Source: Phoronis australis (taxonomy: Eukaryota; Phoronida; Phoronidae). Taken from it: DNA of 64,000 nucleotides. This document shows positions 45,543 through 57,420 of this stretch, in pieces. The stretch is from contig NMRA01000826.1 in the NCBI GenBank assembly GCA_002633005.1, forward strand, positions 1,790 through 65,789, read 5' to 3'. Every line of letters starts with the position of its first letter. The first letter of the stretch is position 1. The notes beneath the pieces were generated by a model. It did not search any database and was not told the origin of the DNA. It was given only the letters and a program-made list of their open reading frames with translations. Both the position numbers and the translations under genes were made by a program.

Positions 45543-45670
45543 ATTTAGACAGGATACAGGATTTTGAGTTGGGGGGGGGGGGGGCAGTGTATTAGCCAGG
45601 ATTTTGCCCGTCAGACATTGGCACTCCCGAACTGCCAAATGGAATCCTGGAGAATTTTAGGTAGCCANGC
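45543..45670. mobile_element. Family G element copy
   Basis: AGGATACAGGATTTTGAGTT, a G-run, ATTAGCCAGGATTTTGCCCG and AATTTTAGG match the 7391-7537 copy. The right end is replaced by a (CA)n tract and an N. Confidence 0.65.

Positions 45671-45671
<1 letters not shown>

Positions 45672-45703
<32 letters not shown>
45672..45703. repeat. (AC)16 microsatellite
   Basis: Uninterrupted AC dinucleotides directly after an N at 45667. Confidence 0.98.
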
Positions 45704-45985
45704 GATCTCTTGTGACCCATTTTCCTCTTAACGGACGGCGTACATATCCGCGCTAGCGGCCCCGGCGCTCACTTCTCCTTTGTCACAGATAATCTTGCAC
45801 ACAGACCAACCCTGTTTCAGCACAATGCCATGCTGTGCAATAACGCTAGCTCATGCTCATGGGCGAAGCACCATACTGAGGAGGCTGGGTGGGCTATAAC
45901 GCCTCCCCGGCATAGTGACAAGGTGGCGCAGACTTAGTCGTGTGATCTTCCCCCTTGACTCGGTAGATTTCTGTATTTGGCCAGT

Positions 45986-46058
45986 GGTCCCGGTGGCTCT
46001 GTGACTAGAGCGTCTGCACGTTAGCAGAAGGTCCTGGGTTCGAGTCCCGGTCGGGAGC
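45986..46058 (+). tRNA. tRNA-like sequence, probably the head of a SINE
   Basis: Folds as a tRNA. The acceptor stem GGTCCCG/CGGGAGC has one mismatch, there is a B-box GGTTCGAGTCC in a good T arm, and an A-box-like TGGCTCTGTGACTAG. The anticodon stem TCTGC/GCAGA encloses only six bases, so no standard 7-base loop or certain anticodon can be given. Followed by non-tRNA sequence without a CCA or clear T-run, which suggests a tRNA-derived SINE rather than a working tRNA gene. Weaker tRNA-like pieces occur near 63101-63128 (GGGGTCGAGTCCC). Confidence 0.6.
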
Positions 46059-46942
46059 ACAAATTCGGACTTTTAGGTCACGTGATGTGACCAAAAAATG
46101 GTCTGGTGACTGCCAATGTTCGCAACATATTTCCACGCCTCACTTAAAAAGATATATTTATACACATTGTTGTTATTAATTGTTTGAGCGTAAAAACCTG
46201 TCCCTAAATTAATAAAGGCTTCACAAGATGTGTATTAATATGTATAATGGGTATTTTAATACCCATTATACATATTTTTAAAAAAACAAAAAAGAGATTG
46301 CCGCTGTCCTGCGCAGTCTAATATATCATTTCCATGTATCCCCCACACTCCACCCCGGCAGTGCTATTGTTCTACACTAGTCACTCCCTCATGAAACCGA
46401 AGGCGAGGCTCACGACTGAGGTGCTACTCCGGAGATACAAATGTGACAAAAAAGTTCAAGTTTGCTTAGTCACATGTATTGTAATCCAATGCTAACGGAT
46501 TTTTCGCTTGGAATAACACGGATACCAATACAAGCTCAGTCCCGTAGGTTTACTGCACGTGTAGTAGGCGGGTACAGATGCCTAGACCTCGGACGCCTTA
46601 GTCACTCGTAAACGCCCAGTACCGGATTCCTACCCATCCGTGATGCCCGAAGACAAGCAATAGAAATTAAAATTCCAATACCGGACGTCTGGTCATGTTC
46701 ATTACCATGGACCCGTTCCAAGAAACTGACCCAGTAAGCTAATCTCATAATAATGGTAATGAATCAAGAAGAGTTCGACTCTGGCACTTTCACTCTGAAA
46801 GCAAAATTGCTCCATGAGGAACCACATTTGTCACACTTTCTTTATTATTTTATGTTCTAAGAAAACTTTTTACGGAAAATATTCTGTTTGACTTTATAAG
46901 AAACATGTTATTGTAGCAAACGGTTCGTGTAGCTGTAACAAC
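46059..46942. other. No gene recognised; probable SINE body at the left
   Basis: The first 100-150 bp may be the body of the tRNA-derived SINE. A 17-bp inverted pair, ATAATGGGTATTTTAATACCCATTAT, lies near 46245-46270 and makes a palindrome. Nothing else stood out. Confidence 0.3.
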
Positions 46943-48564
46943 AAGAGCAATGCGGAGCGTTAAAATGCCGCGCCCACGAATGCACCGCAAACGGTGTACT
47001 TCTAGGGGTGTTTATTTCATTGGATCATAAAATCATAAAAATGGCCACTAGATGACGCAAAATCGTCGAATCCATCCGAAAACTGGTATATGTCATCAAA
47101 ACTGTTTATCAAATTTCACAAAAATTCGTCAAAGAACTTCTGAGAAACCGAGGAAAACAAAAAAATGAAATTGCAACTAGGAGGGTATAGGCGAAAAAGA
47201 ATTAACTGCCACAAAGTGGTGCCACAGTCGGAAAATGATCGCCAGACTTCCTCTTCGCACTAGGAACAGCACGGTCATGCCAATTTCCACAGCCTTCCTT
47301 AGAGCGGCTTGGTTGACACCGGGGTAGACGCCAAATAACAACACTCGAAAACAGTAAACATGGCCACTGGATGGCGCAAAATATCACGAATTTAACCGAA
47401 AACTTGGCGGAGGATAGCGTCGATCAGCTCACTAATAGCTGTCTATCAGCCAAATTTTATGAAAATCCGTTGAGGACCTTTGAAGATACAGAGGTAATAT
47501 TAAAAAAATGAAATTGCCACAAGGATGCACACCGGTAGTTCGATTCATTAGAAAGTTGCCGTCGTTTGTTGTCAAGTTCATATAAATACACTTGTTAAAA
47601 TTAGTTAAGATCCGGCAGAGGGTTTAGGAGATACAGCCATGGGCGTAAAAACTGCCACTAGGAGGCGCCACAGTTGTAGAGGTCTTCGGAACATCGTCAG
47701 ACCTCTTCACGTTAGGAACATACATGCCAATTTCCACAATCATCCTTCGAGTGGTTTGATTGACAGACGCCAAAAACAGACTCGAAAACAGTACAAATGG
47801 CCACGCCTCCAAGTCAATAGAAAACCGGATGATAGCGTCACCTCACTAATGTAGATGCCCATTTTATGAAAATCCGTTGACGACCTTTGAAGATACAGAG
47901 GTAATCGTAAAAAATAAAAATGCCCCTAGGGGGTGCACAGGTAGTCCGATCCCTCCGAAACTCGTCATACTATCTTGTCAACTTCAAATAAATACCCCAC
48001 AAAAATTCAATAAAGATCCGCACTAAGCATTCAGGAGATAATGGGTGCAAAAACAAACAAAACTGCCACTAGGAGGCGCCACAGTAGTCAAAGTCGTCGG
48101 AAAATCATCGTCAGCAGCCCTCTTCATAGCAAGAACATACGGTATATGCCAATTTTCAAAATCATCCCTAGACCGGTTTGGTTGGTAGAACGGCGGACGC
48201 CAAAAACAGACTCGAAAACATCAAAAAAGGCCTCTAGGTGGCGCAAAGTACCTCGAATCCGTCCGAAAACGAGAGAATGGTATCATCTGATTCTCACTAA
48301 TAGATGCCTAACTGCCAAATTTTATGAAAATTCGTTGAGGACCTCCGAGGATACAGAGATAAGCGTAGAAAATTAAATTGCCACTAGGGGGCACACCGGT
48401 AGCCAGAGAGGTCCGAAATTCGTCTTCATCTGTCGTCAACTTCATAAGAACACACCTGCCAAATCTCGTCAAGTTCCTGTGATGGGTTTAGGAGATATAG
48501 CTGCGGACGCCGGACGCCCAGACAGAGATGACGGCAATATGCGACCACAGATAAATATGTGGGC
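46943..48564 (-). repeat. Composite CTAGTGGC repeat, copy 2 (inverted)
   Basis: Reverse-oriented relative to 16630-17907: begins AAGAGCAATGCGGAGCG and ends ATAAATATGTGGGC, with the CCGGACGCCCAGACAGAGATG stretch near 48500-48525 matching the GTCCGTCC part. Units carry GCCACTAGGAGGCGC-type sites at about 47044, 47363, 47654, 48065, 48230 and 48380, with weaker ones at about 47173, 47516 and 47922. Frames within it (for example MGVKTATRRRH... and MGAKTNKTATRRRH...) are repeat translations, not genes. It is longer than copy 1 by about 340 bp, roughly one unit. Confidence 0.75.
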
Positions 48565-49445
48565 TTATAAAAAGCGCAGTTTGTTGGTAGTTGTGAGTCT
48601 AGGAGGTCGTGGGATGTGGAGCGTCGTGGGGGTTTAGAACTATCCGAAATTTTTACGGATGGTCCTTTTACCGTGTTCTGAGAGGCTTTCACCAGGATCA
48701 AAGACAGCGCGGCGCTGAAGTAGGACACAGTTGGTATGACCGCATTGCACCGTGCGAGCAAGACCCGACCATAAACTGTAGTAAGCGTCTCTCACTTGGA
48801 ACACATGTTTACGATTATTTTGTTACTAAAGATAGTGGACTCTGGAAAATAACAATATTCACTTGTTGGCATAGTTGTCACGGTCAACATTCAAAAACGA
48901 AAAAACGGAACAACTGGATTGAAAAGCGGGACTTCAGGATAAAAAGCAGGACATTTGGGTCTAAGCCAAAACGTAAGGGTGTTACATGTATGTTCGCAGC
49001 AACACACAAAGATTATCGACAGCGTTGTCGAATCGGATATGTGACAGCCAAAAATTCGCAACAGCGTATTTTGCCAGTCCTGAAATGTCAAAGTTTTCTA
49101 TTTTTGTCAGTCATAAAAAGATCGACGTAACTAGCTTTCGCGATTTTTCGGACTAAACATCAACTGAAATTATAAAATTTTAATGGAAAAGATACTTCTA
49201 GAATTCAGAATACTGTACATATCCAGGCCAGGTGTCCTATATGAAAACATATTAAACAAACACAGTTAATCAGTTAATGTCCCCTCACATTAAAAATAGC
49301 CAAGTAATCTTCATATAGTTGCCAGTCTTCTTTAATTAATTTGCCTTCACAGCAGATTTTATATTTTTATTTTATTGTTTCACAAATGACAAAGCCTGGC
49401 CATGCACCCTTGCCGCCACCGGCCTTACCCCCTACTCCACGTACA
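48565..49445. other. No gene assigned; two long overlapping frames
   Basis: A 173-codon frame on + (48609-49130) and a 111-codon frame on - (48426-48761) overlap. Neither shows a motif I recognise; the + frame is Cys/Arg-rich and Trp-containing. The minus frame partly runs into the composite repeat. They may be chance or a transposon remnant. Confidence 0.3.
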
Positions 49446-49979
49446 TATAAAAGCCCCGAGTTATAAAGACATTGCACTATTTTGTAAAAATGCTGGAATC
49501 GAGCACCAGTCATGATGCTGTGGACAAAATTGTACTTAACGCACTGGGTTTATCAACATGTGGACCAGTCAAGGCTCAGGAACAATTTAATGAGGAGCCA
49601 AAATTATCTGATCACTTCCTGGACAAGAAAGAGTTGGTTGAATTCGCAAGTTATGTGCAAGCATTGAAAGATTGGACGAAAGACACTTATCAGCGCTACC
49701 CTAGATCTAGGCATGGTAACAAATACTTGCCAGTAACGCAACAGAATTTTCGCAGGACTCTCGCATGTAAGTCTTGTTGCGGCAACTTCATGGGTCTTAG
49801 TGCCAACTGAGCTGCGAAACGAGATGCTGATATTGTAGAGGCTTACTGTTGACGAAGTGCAAGCGTTGGGAACAAACATTGAAGATATCTCGGTAGAATA
49901 GTTCCAAGACGAGCAAACCATTGGATCCGATATACAGATCCCTCGGCAGTCTAGACAACAGAAGGATAGGACTAACGTA
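49446..49979 (+). pseudogene. Degenerate unidentified ORF with a TATA box
   Basis: TATAAAAG at 49446-49453 precedes an ATG at 49490. The frame reads MLESSTSHDAVDKIVLNALG, DHFLDKKELVEFASYVQAL and SRHGNKYLPVTQQNFRRTLA, then stops at 49808. A related-looking continuation in another frame (TELRNEMLIL, LTVDEVQALGTNIEDISVE, DEQTIGSDIQIPRQSRQQKD) contains two stops. It looks like one acidic coding unit broken by a frameshift near 49770. I do not recognise the family; it may be a small transposon-encoded protein. The GGTCTCGCGACGG repeat follows directly. Confidence 0.35.
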
Positions 49980-50027
49980 TGAGTAACCACTGGGGATTAA
50001 AAAGTATCAAAATTTTTTGCATAGTAC

Positions 50028-50350
50028 ACTTTAGGTCTCGCGACGGACCAGGCCAGCGTAATTTGTGTAGATGTCGAGTTTCAGTGTACTTCTGGTCCCT
50101 CGGCGAACTAGTCTTTTGATTTGTTTTATCAAAGTGTGTTTTGTAAAACTTTTTATTTCAGCCAGTACTGTTTGGTCCCGCGACAGATCGACTATTTTTA
50201 TAGGGATGATAAGCACAGGTGTACTCTTGGTCTCGTGACGGACCAGGTCAGTCTTTTTGTGTACTCTCAGCGTACATCTGGCCCCGCTGCAAACTAGTCC
50301 ATATCTTTTCACCACTGTGCACAGTATGTTTTGGTTTCGTGAAACTGTTT
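50028..50350. repeat. GGTCTCGCGACGGACC degenerate minisatellite
   Basis: Six units starting near 50034, 50093, 50174, 50229, 50280 and 50333 (spacing 51-81 bp). Each has GTAC, then GGTCYCGYGACGGACYAGTC-like sequence and a T-rich tail. GGTC...GACC makes each unit a partial dyad. A lone similar word is at 53270 (CGGTCCCGC). Confidence 0.7.
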
Positions 50351-52032
50351 TCAGATGATTTGTTTCCTGATACATTTGACGTTTTTCAATTGTTGTCAAA
50401 GTGATACATAATTATTTCAAATAAAGTTTATTGTCGCTTTCAATAATAGACTATGAGCTGAGAGCACCATCGTTCACCAGTGAGTTTTTCTCGTAACGAT
50501 ACAGAACACATGTTTATTTCCGAACTAACAGCACATGCCTTCGTTCTTAAACAACGTGAGGCTGCTGTTACTCGATCATCTGATATTCAAGTTTTTACGC
50601 CCCGTCGGTGCTCCTTATGGTCTTGAATATTTGGAAGTTGTCTTAACCCCTCACCACACTTTTTCGTATACGACTTTTCGTATGCTAAAAAAAGGTGTGT
50701 GTAAGCAGATGTTCCAACAAAAATTTTTGCTGGTGGCGTGACTCGTACCCAGGTGTGCACAATATGGTTTCACGAAACTTATGAGCCAAGTTCATGTGAC
50801 GAAATCGACTGTTTTTAATTATCTTAAGAACACTCCAGAGACATGGTAAGTGCCAGAAACTTACCAGGATGCATGGGAATTTCACTATTTGGCTACAAAA
50901 ACAAAAAATGTCTTACACGAGGGGGGGGGGGGGTGGTTCCCAACCAACCTCGAGGGTCTGTGCAGGAGACTAAGCTTTTCAAAAGCCCGCCAGCGCTATC
51001 AAACCAATCAGTGTTCCGTCCCATGATTTTGGCAATTCATATTTTTAACTAAGTTAGGTTAAAATCCAACCATCTATATTTTTTATTATGCTTGAATTAT
51101 AAACGATACTGAGTTAGGTTTTATTCTCTTTAGCTATTTTCGGTCTTCCGTGTTTCGTTAACCAACAACGGTACGGCAGACACAACATCAGCTAAAATGG
51201 TTCACCTTTGAGTGAAGCACTGAGCTCATCATGTTACAACGGCGGTGTGACGTCAGCAGCTGTAGAAACGGGTCAAAGTGCTTGGTCAAGATTCTCCCTT
51301 CTGACTGGGTGCTGGCTACCGACCACCTAGCGGCACGCAGGGAACCAGCGAGCCGCAGGAGTAAATAGCGCCATCGTACGGATTAGTTTCTGAAAATATT
51401 CTCATTGTAAGACGCTTACTCCTATTGGCTACTGTCAGAGACCACAAAATTTAGTTTTTAAAATTACGTTACTTTGTCTTTCTGTTATGTACAAATGGTC
51501 ATATGTATTTCAGTAACGAATAACATTATTTTAAAGAGACGATATATTTGTAATGCCTGATGGCGTTAATTATATTCAAATCCTGTAAATCTTGCCAAAG
51601 TAGGAACTGATGATAACCAATGAGATGCAACCTTAGTTTGAAATGTTTCCTCTCCATACCGGCGAATGAGCTTGGTCCACGTTTTTGACCACCTTTCGCG
51701 TTTAGTGAACAAAATTGTCGTCTCTCGTTTAAAAATTTGGTAAGTTTAAGTTTACGTTGTGTCTTTGTGATCATACGATTATGAATAGTAAAGGTGTGCA
51801 AATAATTAGTGGAATGCAACTCTGACTAAAATGAAAATGTCCTTACCAATGAATGATTATGGTGCGGAGCCGTTTTCTATTGTATCCGTTGACCGTTGCA
51901 GGGTAGAACTTAACGAGGGACTGTTGTGAAATTTGCCCCGATATGTACCCGCGCATCCGCATACGTCATTCAGCTAGGGCAACGTTTCACGGATTTTTGT
52001 TGACATGATATTTTTCAAACGTCTAGTTAAGT
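50351..52032. other. No gene recognised
   Basis: Contains a 14-G tract near 50921-50934, a region (51000-51380) related to 3780-4330, and short frames without family match. AT-rich. Confidence 0.3.
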
Positions 52033-53002
52033 TGTAGGCAATGACCATCGCCTCTGTTGGCCCGAAGTAGGCAATGACCATCGCCTCTGTTGGCCCGAAG
52101 CAGAGGCGATGTAGAGGCTATAGGCGCTCTGTACGCCGGAAGCTTTTCGGCGAATTATGCCTCGCACCGACTAAACCATCAAAGTCACGTTGTTACAAAT
52201 ACCTTTTGCGCATAGAGGAACACCTTAGGAGGTTGTCGATGTGTTTAATTCCTTCCAACTCGAACAAATACTCCCGTTATGAAACTTTTTCTTCGAGCAG
52301 TCCCTATTTCAGTTCCCAAAATCGTGAACTCAACTTTTTTATACTGCGCACGCTCCAATTCATGACCTCAATCTTTAAATAGGCCAAAGGTGAGCCATTG
52401 CGGTCTTGGCAGTCAAATGTTCGTTTCCAAAATGCCACCACTTATACTTGTCTTTAATTGGCGTTACTTGAAACTGATTGTATTTCAATGAATCATTGTT
52501 TGTATTTGATAAAAACAAATGCTGTTGATATGACATTTAATAGTCTTTTTGCACATATTTGACATTTTAATGTTTAACAACACGGCAAATGCACGGCTGG
52601 TTCCCGGCAGCACGTACGCGAAGGGCGGGAACTTCAGCTTTCAAAGTTCGCCGGTAGGTCCGCAACTTCTGACCTTCGGCCTGGTTAAAAAAATGAAAAA
52701 GTTGAGTTCACGATTTTGGGAACTGAAATAGGGACTGCTCGAAGAAAAAGTTCCATAACGGGAGTATTTGTTCGAGTTGGAAGGAATTAAACACATCGAC
52801 AACCTCCTAAGGTGTTCCTCTATGCGCAAAAGGTATTTGTAACAACGTGACTTTGATGGTTTAGTCGGTGCGAGGCATAATTCGCCGAAAAGCTTCCGGC
52901 GTACAGAGCGCCTATAGCCTCTACATCGCCTCTGCTTCGGGCCAACAGAGGCGATGGTCATTGCCTACTTCGGGCCAACAGAGGCGATGGTCATTGCCTA
53001 CA
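52033..53002. repeat. Nearly perfect inverted repeat, 307-bp arms, 356-bp spacer
   Basis: Arm 1 (52033-52339) is matched by the reverse complement of arm 2 (52696-53002). By eye they differ at one base (ATGAAACT against ATGGAACT). Each arm begins with a 33-bp direct duplication of TAGGCAATGACCATCGCC...GGCCCGAAG and contains a small hairpin (CATCGCCTCTG / CAGAGGCGATG). No target duplication was seen outside. The spacer is unrelated, non-coding DNA. The mirror-image frames in the two arms are a by-product. Confidence 0.95.
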
Positions 53003-54976
53003 GCCCGGCATTGCTCTCTTGGTGTTGCGCTAAACATGCTATGCAAAGAAGACAAGGATCGGGGGTGGTCGAGCCAGCCGTCGATCAAGAATAAAATTTC
53101 AAGCAACTGCATAAATATGTTACAAAATGTCAGAAAACAGCAATGTTTCAATTTATAATTCTAAACGATCACCTTACCAAACTTCGTGGTGGAAAAACAT
53201 TTAGTTTTCATGCAAGATGTCCAGATTATCCTATTTATATCACTTGTAATATCGCACTGCGGTACTGTTCGGTCCCGCTGTTATCGCGCAATGTCTCAGT
53301 CGGCTGACAATCGTGACTTGGAAATACCGTCAAGTAATATAACGGCCTCTTTCAATGTGCATCTCGTTTTTCATAGACTCTATTCACGCGGCAGACATTA
53401 AAATCCAAAGCGAGGCTCACTGCGATTCACTGCCCAGTCTTGCAATTGGAAATCTTTGTTGAGAAAGCAGGTAGTGAATGAACTTGAGTCTTTTAAAATG
53501 TTAAGTTTTTGAGTTAACACTCTCCTGCAAATTCAAGCATGATATTACAATCTTATACAAGGTTTTTACGTACCTGGAAGTCAAGTGGGTTGTCCACCAG
53601 GATGTCATACATGTGAGTGTTATGCACCTTGAAGTGAGGTTACGCCTTGACTCTCGAGTCTCTGTCAATGCCTTATCTGGAATAACATATGGTACAAAAC
53701 AATATATTGTTTATGCAACCATAGATAAATGTTGAAGTGGAAATAAGTGTTCAAGACTGCTGCAATGTAGAGTCTGATCTAGGATATTAGGGTATGAGCC
53801 CACTTTATTTTGTCCCATCATAGATTATAGACAACAGATTCACGACTCCGACATTTACTCACAAAATATCCCAGAGGAGGCACCACCCTCTCAACATAGC
53901 AAACTCAGGTTCCCGTTAGTGTATTGTGGTGGGAATATCTTCTATTTTTCTGTCTACCACAATGAAAAAATATCAGCACTGAAACGCTGTTCAAGATCTT
54001 CCAATTGTAGAATTCAGAAATTTAGAGTGGCACTGGCGTGCATTCAAGCTTAAAATGAAAGGTCCCACAGAGTATGTAAACTGCTGCTGAAGTGTGTGAC
54101 TGGCTTTTGAGTAGGAATCGAGGTTTTTCTGGAATATTAATATGAGCTTCACTTAAGAAGTTTACATTTTACGAGCGTTCAATTTATTTTAACCCGGATG
54201 TGAGTTGGACAAAATCGTCGATCCAAATCCCGACACTATGGCAGGTGTCACTAGTGAATAAATATGCGTAAGATCACAGATTTCGTCCATTGAAAATATA
54301 CAAAGTTGGCGGACCACGTACTATAGTCTATGGTCCCATCTCCCTTAAATCTGGCAGTACAATGATTAACAACGCTAGGCAACATGAGAATTATCACAAA
54401 CAAAAGAAAGAAATAACTTCCGAGTTATTTTTCAAATTTTTGGTTGAGGCGCAGCTCGAAATATAACCTCCACAAAATTGAAACTTAAAACAATTGGATT
54501 CACAACTCTGCACTTACCAGTATTTGGTGGCAGTCTCAACAGTGCATCACGGTATCGCATCACGGTATCACATCACGGTATCCACCACCTGGACCAATTC
54601 TAAAAGGAAATGCAGCAAAATCATTACAGCTATCAAATACTATATTATTTATTCGTATTTGTATTTTTTTAGCTGCTTCCACAGTAGGCAAAGAGCACTT
54701 ATTCAACTTGCACGTCGGCAGTAACGCAGTACCTGCATGTAAGAACTCAATTTTTCGACCTGAAATTGAGTATTTAATGCCGCATGTAAAGTATAATCTA
54801 AGTACTTTCTCGATGATCTAAAGAAAGCTATTTTGGTACGTCAAAACCGGCGAAAAAATTATGCAACCTGGCATTTATGAATGCAAGCTGAACTTTGAAA
54901 ATGCGACCTGGGATTTTGGCACACAAAGTAGGGTTTTGGAAAACTATGTATATTTTTGTTCATATTTTTATTGTAG
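53003..54976. other. Upstream flank of calnexin; no gene recognised
   Basis: Contains a fragment of element B (53375-53430), a stretch (53850-54150) related to 29620-29800 and 36180-36380, and a short CATCACGGTATC triplet tandem (54545-54580). The calnexin 5' noncoding exon may lie here: the sequence TATTTTTATTGTAG ending at 54976 looks like the acceptor of a 5' UTR intron. The exon itself was not found. Confidence 0.35.
53375..53430 (+). mobile_element. Element B terminal fragment
   Basis: AGACTCTATTCACGCGGCAG followed by AAATCCAAAGCGAGGCTCACT, the left end of element B; then unrelated sequence. Confidence 0.65.
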
Positions 54977-54988
54977 ATTGTGGTCGTG

Positions 54989-55162
54989 ATGGCAATGAAG
55001 AGAATATTGTTGAGCTTGCTGGTATTTGGTCTTGTGTTCGTCTCATGTCGGTCAGAGGCTGATGTTGGGGAGGATGATGAGTTTGGTGATGTAGATGGCA
55101 GTGATGAGCCAGCAGAAGACGACGTTGAACCAGCAACTGAGGAAAAGGTAGATGTTCCAAAG
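54989..55162 (+). CDS. CANX: Calnexin, coding exon 1 (signal peptide and acidic N-terminus)
   Basis: Calnexin is a membrane-anchored lectin chaperone of the ER that holds monoglucosylated glycoproteins during folding. This exon gives MAMKRILLSLLVFGLVFVSC, a clear signal peptide, then a strongly acidic stretch (DVGEDDEFGDVDGSDEPAED) as in other calnexin N-termini. ATG 54989 is chosen; ATG 54995 is the alternative. The exon ends at 55162 before GTAAGC, phase 0. A probable acceptor (TTGTAG) ends at 54976, so the 5' UTR is likely spliced. The acidic region alone would not identify the gene; the next exons do. Confidence 0.85.
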
Positions 55163-55616
55163 GTAAGCATGAGTTGAATGGCAGGCCACCTCAACTACGA
55201 GTAAAGTAAGGATAGAGGTCCGAAAGTTGAGCATTAGCTGAATACTTGACCTACTAAGTTGAGGGAGCGAGTTTCATCTCAACAAAGATAAGATAATTTG
55301 ACATATTGTGGCTGGGATTACTAGTTACTTTGCTAAATGTGCTGAATGGGTTGACTAACAAATTTATTTTGTTTCATTGGAGATGTTGGGACGTGCCTGA
55401 TTTTGTTGGTAAATAAGTCGTACTAAATCTCATAGCAATAAGCCTTAGGGCAGACACTGATTCTTTCTACGAATATTCAAGAGATAAGACTTATAAAACT
55501 TTCAATAAACACAAACAAAAAGCAGAAAATATTTTGTATTTAGTTCTCCATAGCTAGGTAAAAGTGTTCTCATTTGTGAGATGTACTCTGTTGAGCAAGT
55601 TATTTTCTTATTGCAG

Positions 55617-55693
55617 CCAGAGTACAAACTTCCTGAAGTGATGGGTAATGCTTACTTTACTGAGGCCTTCGCCCATCCACACATACCAAAAAG
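55617..55693 (+). CDS. CANX: Calnexin, coding exon 2
   Basis: PEYKLPEVMGNAYFTEAFAH PHIPKR (written in two parts) is the start of the lumenal lectin domain; family members have P-x-GxxYFxxxFD at this point. Preceded by TTTTCTTATTGCAG, followed by GTAAAA; phase 0 in, phase 2 out (AG|G for Arg). The following intron is 6716 bp and holds two element B copies and a Kolobok-like element, one element B copy being inside the latter. Confidence 0.9.
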
Positions 55694-55833
55694 GTAAAAC
55701 ACAATCTTACTGTTTGGCGATTGACATACTGTATACTCTGTAGTTTTTCTGGTTGCAATTTTTTTATTGTATTATATGGTATATATTGAAATGTATATTT
55801 GTGAGTGATTTGTTACTTATATACATTTCACGA

Positions 55834-57420
55834 TAAACCTAATTCACGCGGCGGACATCAAAATCCAAAGCGAGGCTCATTGCGATAAACAAAGCGGACG
55901 TTGACAAGAGTTAAATGGCCGGTGTTTCAAGTCCAACCTGGATATTAAATCTTAAAAATGTGTCGATAATTAACCACAGAGACGTATAAAAATACATTAG
56001 AGATCATGTCAATACACCAAAGAGTTGTCTGAAAACTATGTTTGAAACATGAAAAGTAAATATGACCAAATTGTGGAGATTGTAGTGCTGCTGAATGCAG
56101 GGTTATGTTTCTTCTCGTAAATTGTTGATAAAAATGCGTTCTTCACGAATCAGGTCATCTGCTCGTATTATTGACGAGTTGAAGACATATTTGGGAGTGG
56201 TGACTCATCGCATTCTGCTGTCATGTGCAATTAGTCACATCTGGTTTAATTTGTTGATCAAGAATATTAACATCAAGCATAGCCTAGGTCTTAGTGAGGT
56301 AGGGTCTATACCAGGAGGACTAACAGTTGATTTGTCATTGATCTGAAAGAATAATTGATGTTATTAAATAGATTTTTATCAAAATATAAAACAGGGCTCG
56401 TAATTGAAAATAAAAATCATTTGACCATCAATTCTGCTTTATTGGTTTTAATAATTCTTAAGTCTGTTTCATGTGTTAGGTTTCAAATATCAATCTGGAC
56501 CAAGTGGAATTTTTAAAGTTAAAACACTTACTGGTAATTCGTTCGTCCAAAACATAACCTCGTCTTAGAGTTCCGATTCAGTTAACTGGACAGAGCAAGC
56601 ATAGTTATCATCTATCTTCAGGGACCTGGATCATCTGAGGGGAAAGGTGTCTGTGCCTTCTGAACGGGGAATTTTTTACCGAGTGAGGAGAAAAATCTAC
56701 CTCCCGATCACCATCAATAGCATCCCGCCCTGTTGCAAGCTGTCTCAATTAAGTAGCATTTTGTGCTCTTTCAAATTGTCACCCGTGTGGTTACTGGTGA
56801 TTTGAACTTCGGAGAGAAATTTTCAATCACTAGGGGAATTTTTAAGCCTCTTGGGGAGAATATCGTGTTATTTTTCAGTGTTTTTGAGAGGGGAATGGGA
56901 CCGATACTTCGCCCCAAAATCGAGGTATTGAAGGGACTGTCCCGGCTTTTTGGACAGAAAAATGCATCAGGTTTCAACCCCACGGGTGAAAAACAACTTG
57001 ACCACCGGATTCAAAACATGACCGCCGGTCCCCCAAATCAAATGGGACTGCCGCACCAAAAAGTGGGACTGATGCACCTAAAAACATGAACCCGTAGTCA
57101 TGAAAACAGCCTGGCTGGCCGAAGATTGTCCAGTCGTTGATGCTCGGCAACCTGCGAGATGCGACAAAATTCGAAAACATTTATATATTTTACACGGACA
57201 TATTTTCCTTCATTGCTGCGTATGGCAATACCCAGCGCTTCCGAATCTCAATGTCCTTAGCGATTGTAAAACAGAATGTTGAGTGCCGTATTTTTTCTAG
57301 CCGTTCGAGCAAAGAGTGGTTCGAGCTCCGTGGTCGAATACAACTATGCCGTTAAGCCAACAAAGCTATCGTAGCAAGCCTCGGTTTGGAACGTGCCTCC
57401 TGTCGGTGTGAATTAAGTCT
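55834..57420 (+). mobile_element. Element B copy in calnexin intron 2
   Basis: Left end AAACCTAATTCACGCGGCGG, right end CTGTCGGTGTGAATTAAGTCT, a decayed inverted pair of the AGACCCTATTCACGC family (best preserved at 58783-59865). Shared internal words include TCCAAAGCGAGGCTCA and CAACCTGGATATTAAAT. It lies in a host intron and has no recognisable transposase. Confidence 0.7.

Noticed and set aside
45986-46058. Functional tRNA gene with a definite anticodon
   Set aside because: The anticodon loop has only six bases and there is an acceptor mismatch; kept only as tRNA-like/SINE.
45857-46060. Minus-strand frame MLPTGTRTQDLLLTC...
   Set aside because: This is the antisense of the tRNA-like sequence; similar false proteins are common in databases.
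47639-48376. Arg-rich frames beginning MGVKTATRRRH and MGAKTNKTATRRRH
   Set aside because: Translations of tandem units in the composite CTAGTGGC repeat, not a protein family.
49604-49990. 128-codon minus-strand frame
   Set aside because: Antisense of the degenerate + strand ORF; no motif, and the + strand has the TATA box and more protein-like composition.
52074-52382. 102- and 106-residue frames identical on opposite strands (also 52641-52961)
   Set aside because: They are the two arms of the inverted repeat translated; no domain, no codon pattern, and both end in spacer DNA.
54859-55234. Minus-strand frames opposite calnexin exon 1
   Set aside because: Shadows of the acidic GAT/GAG-rich coding exon.
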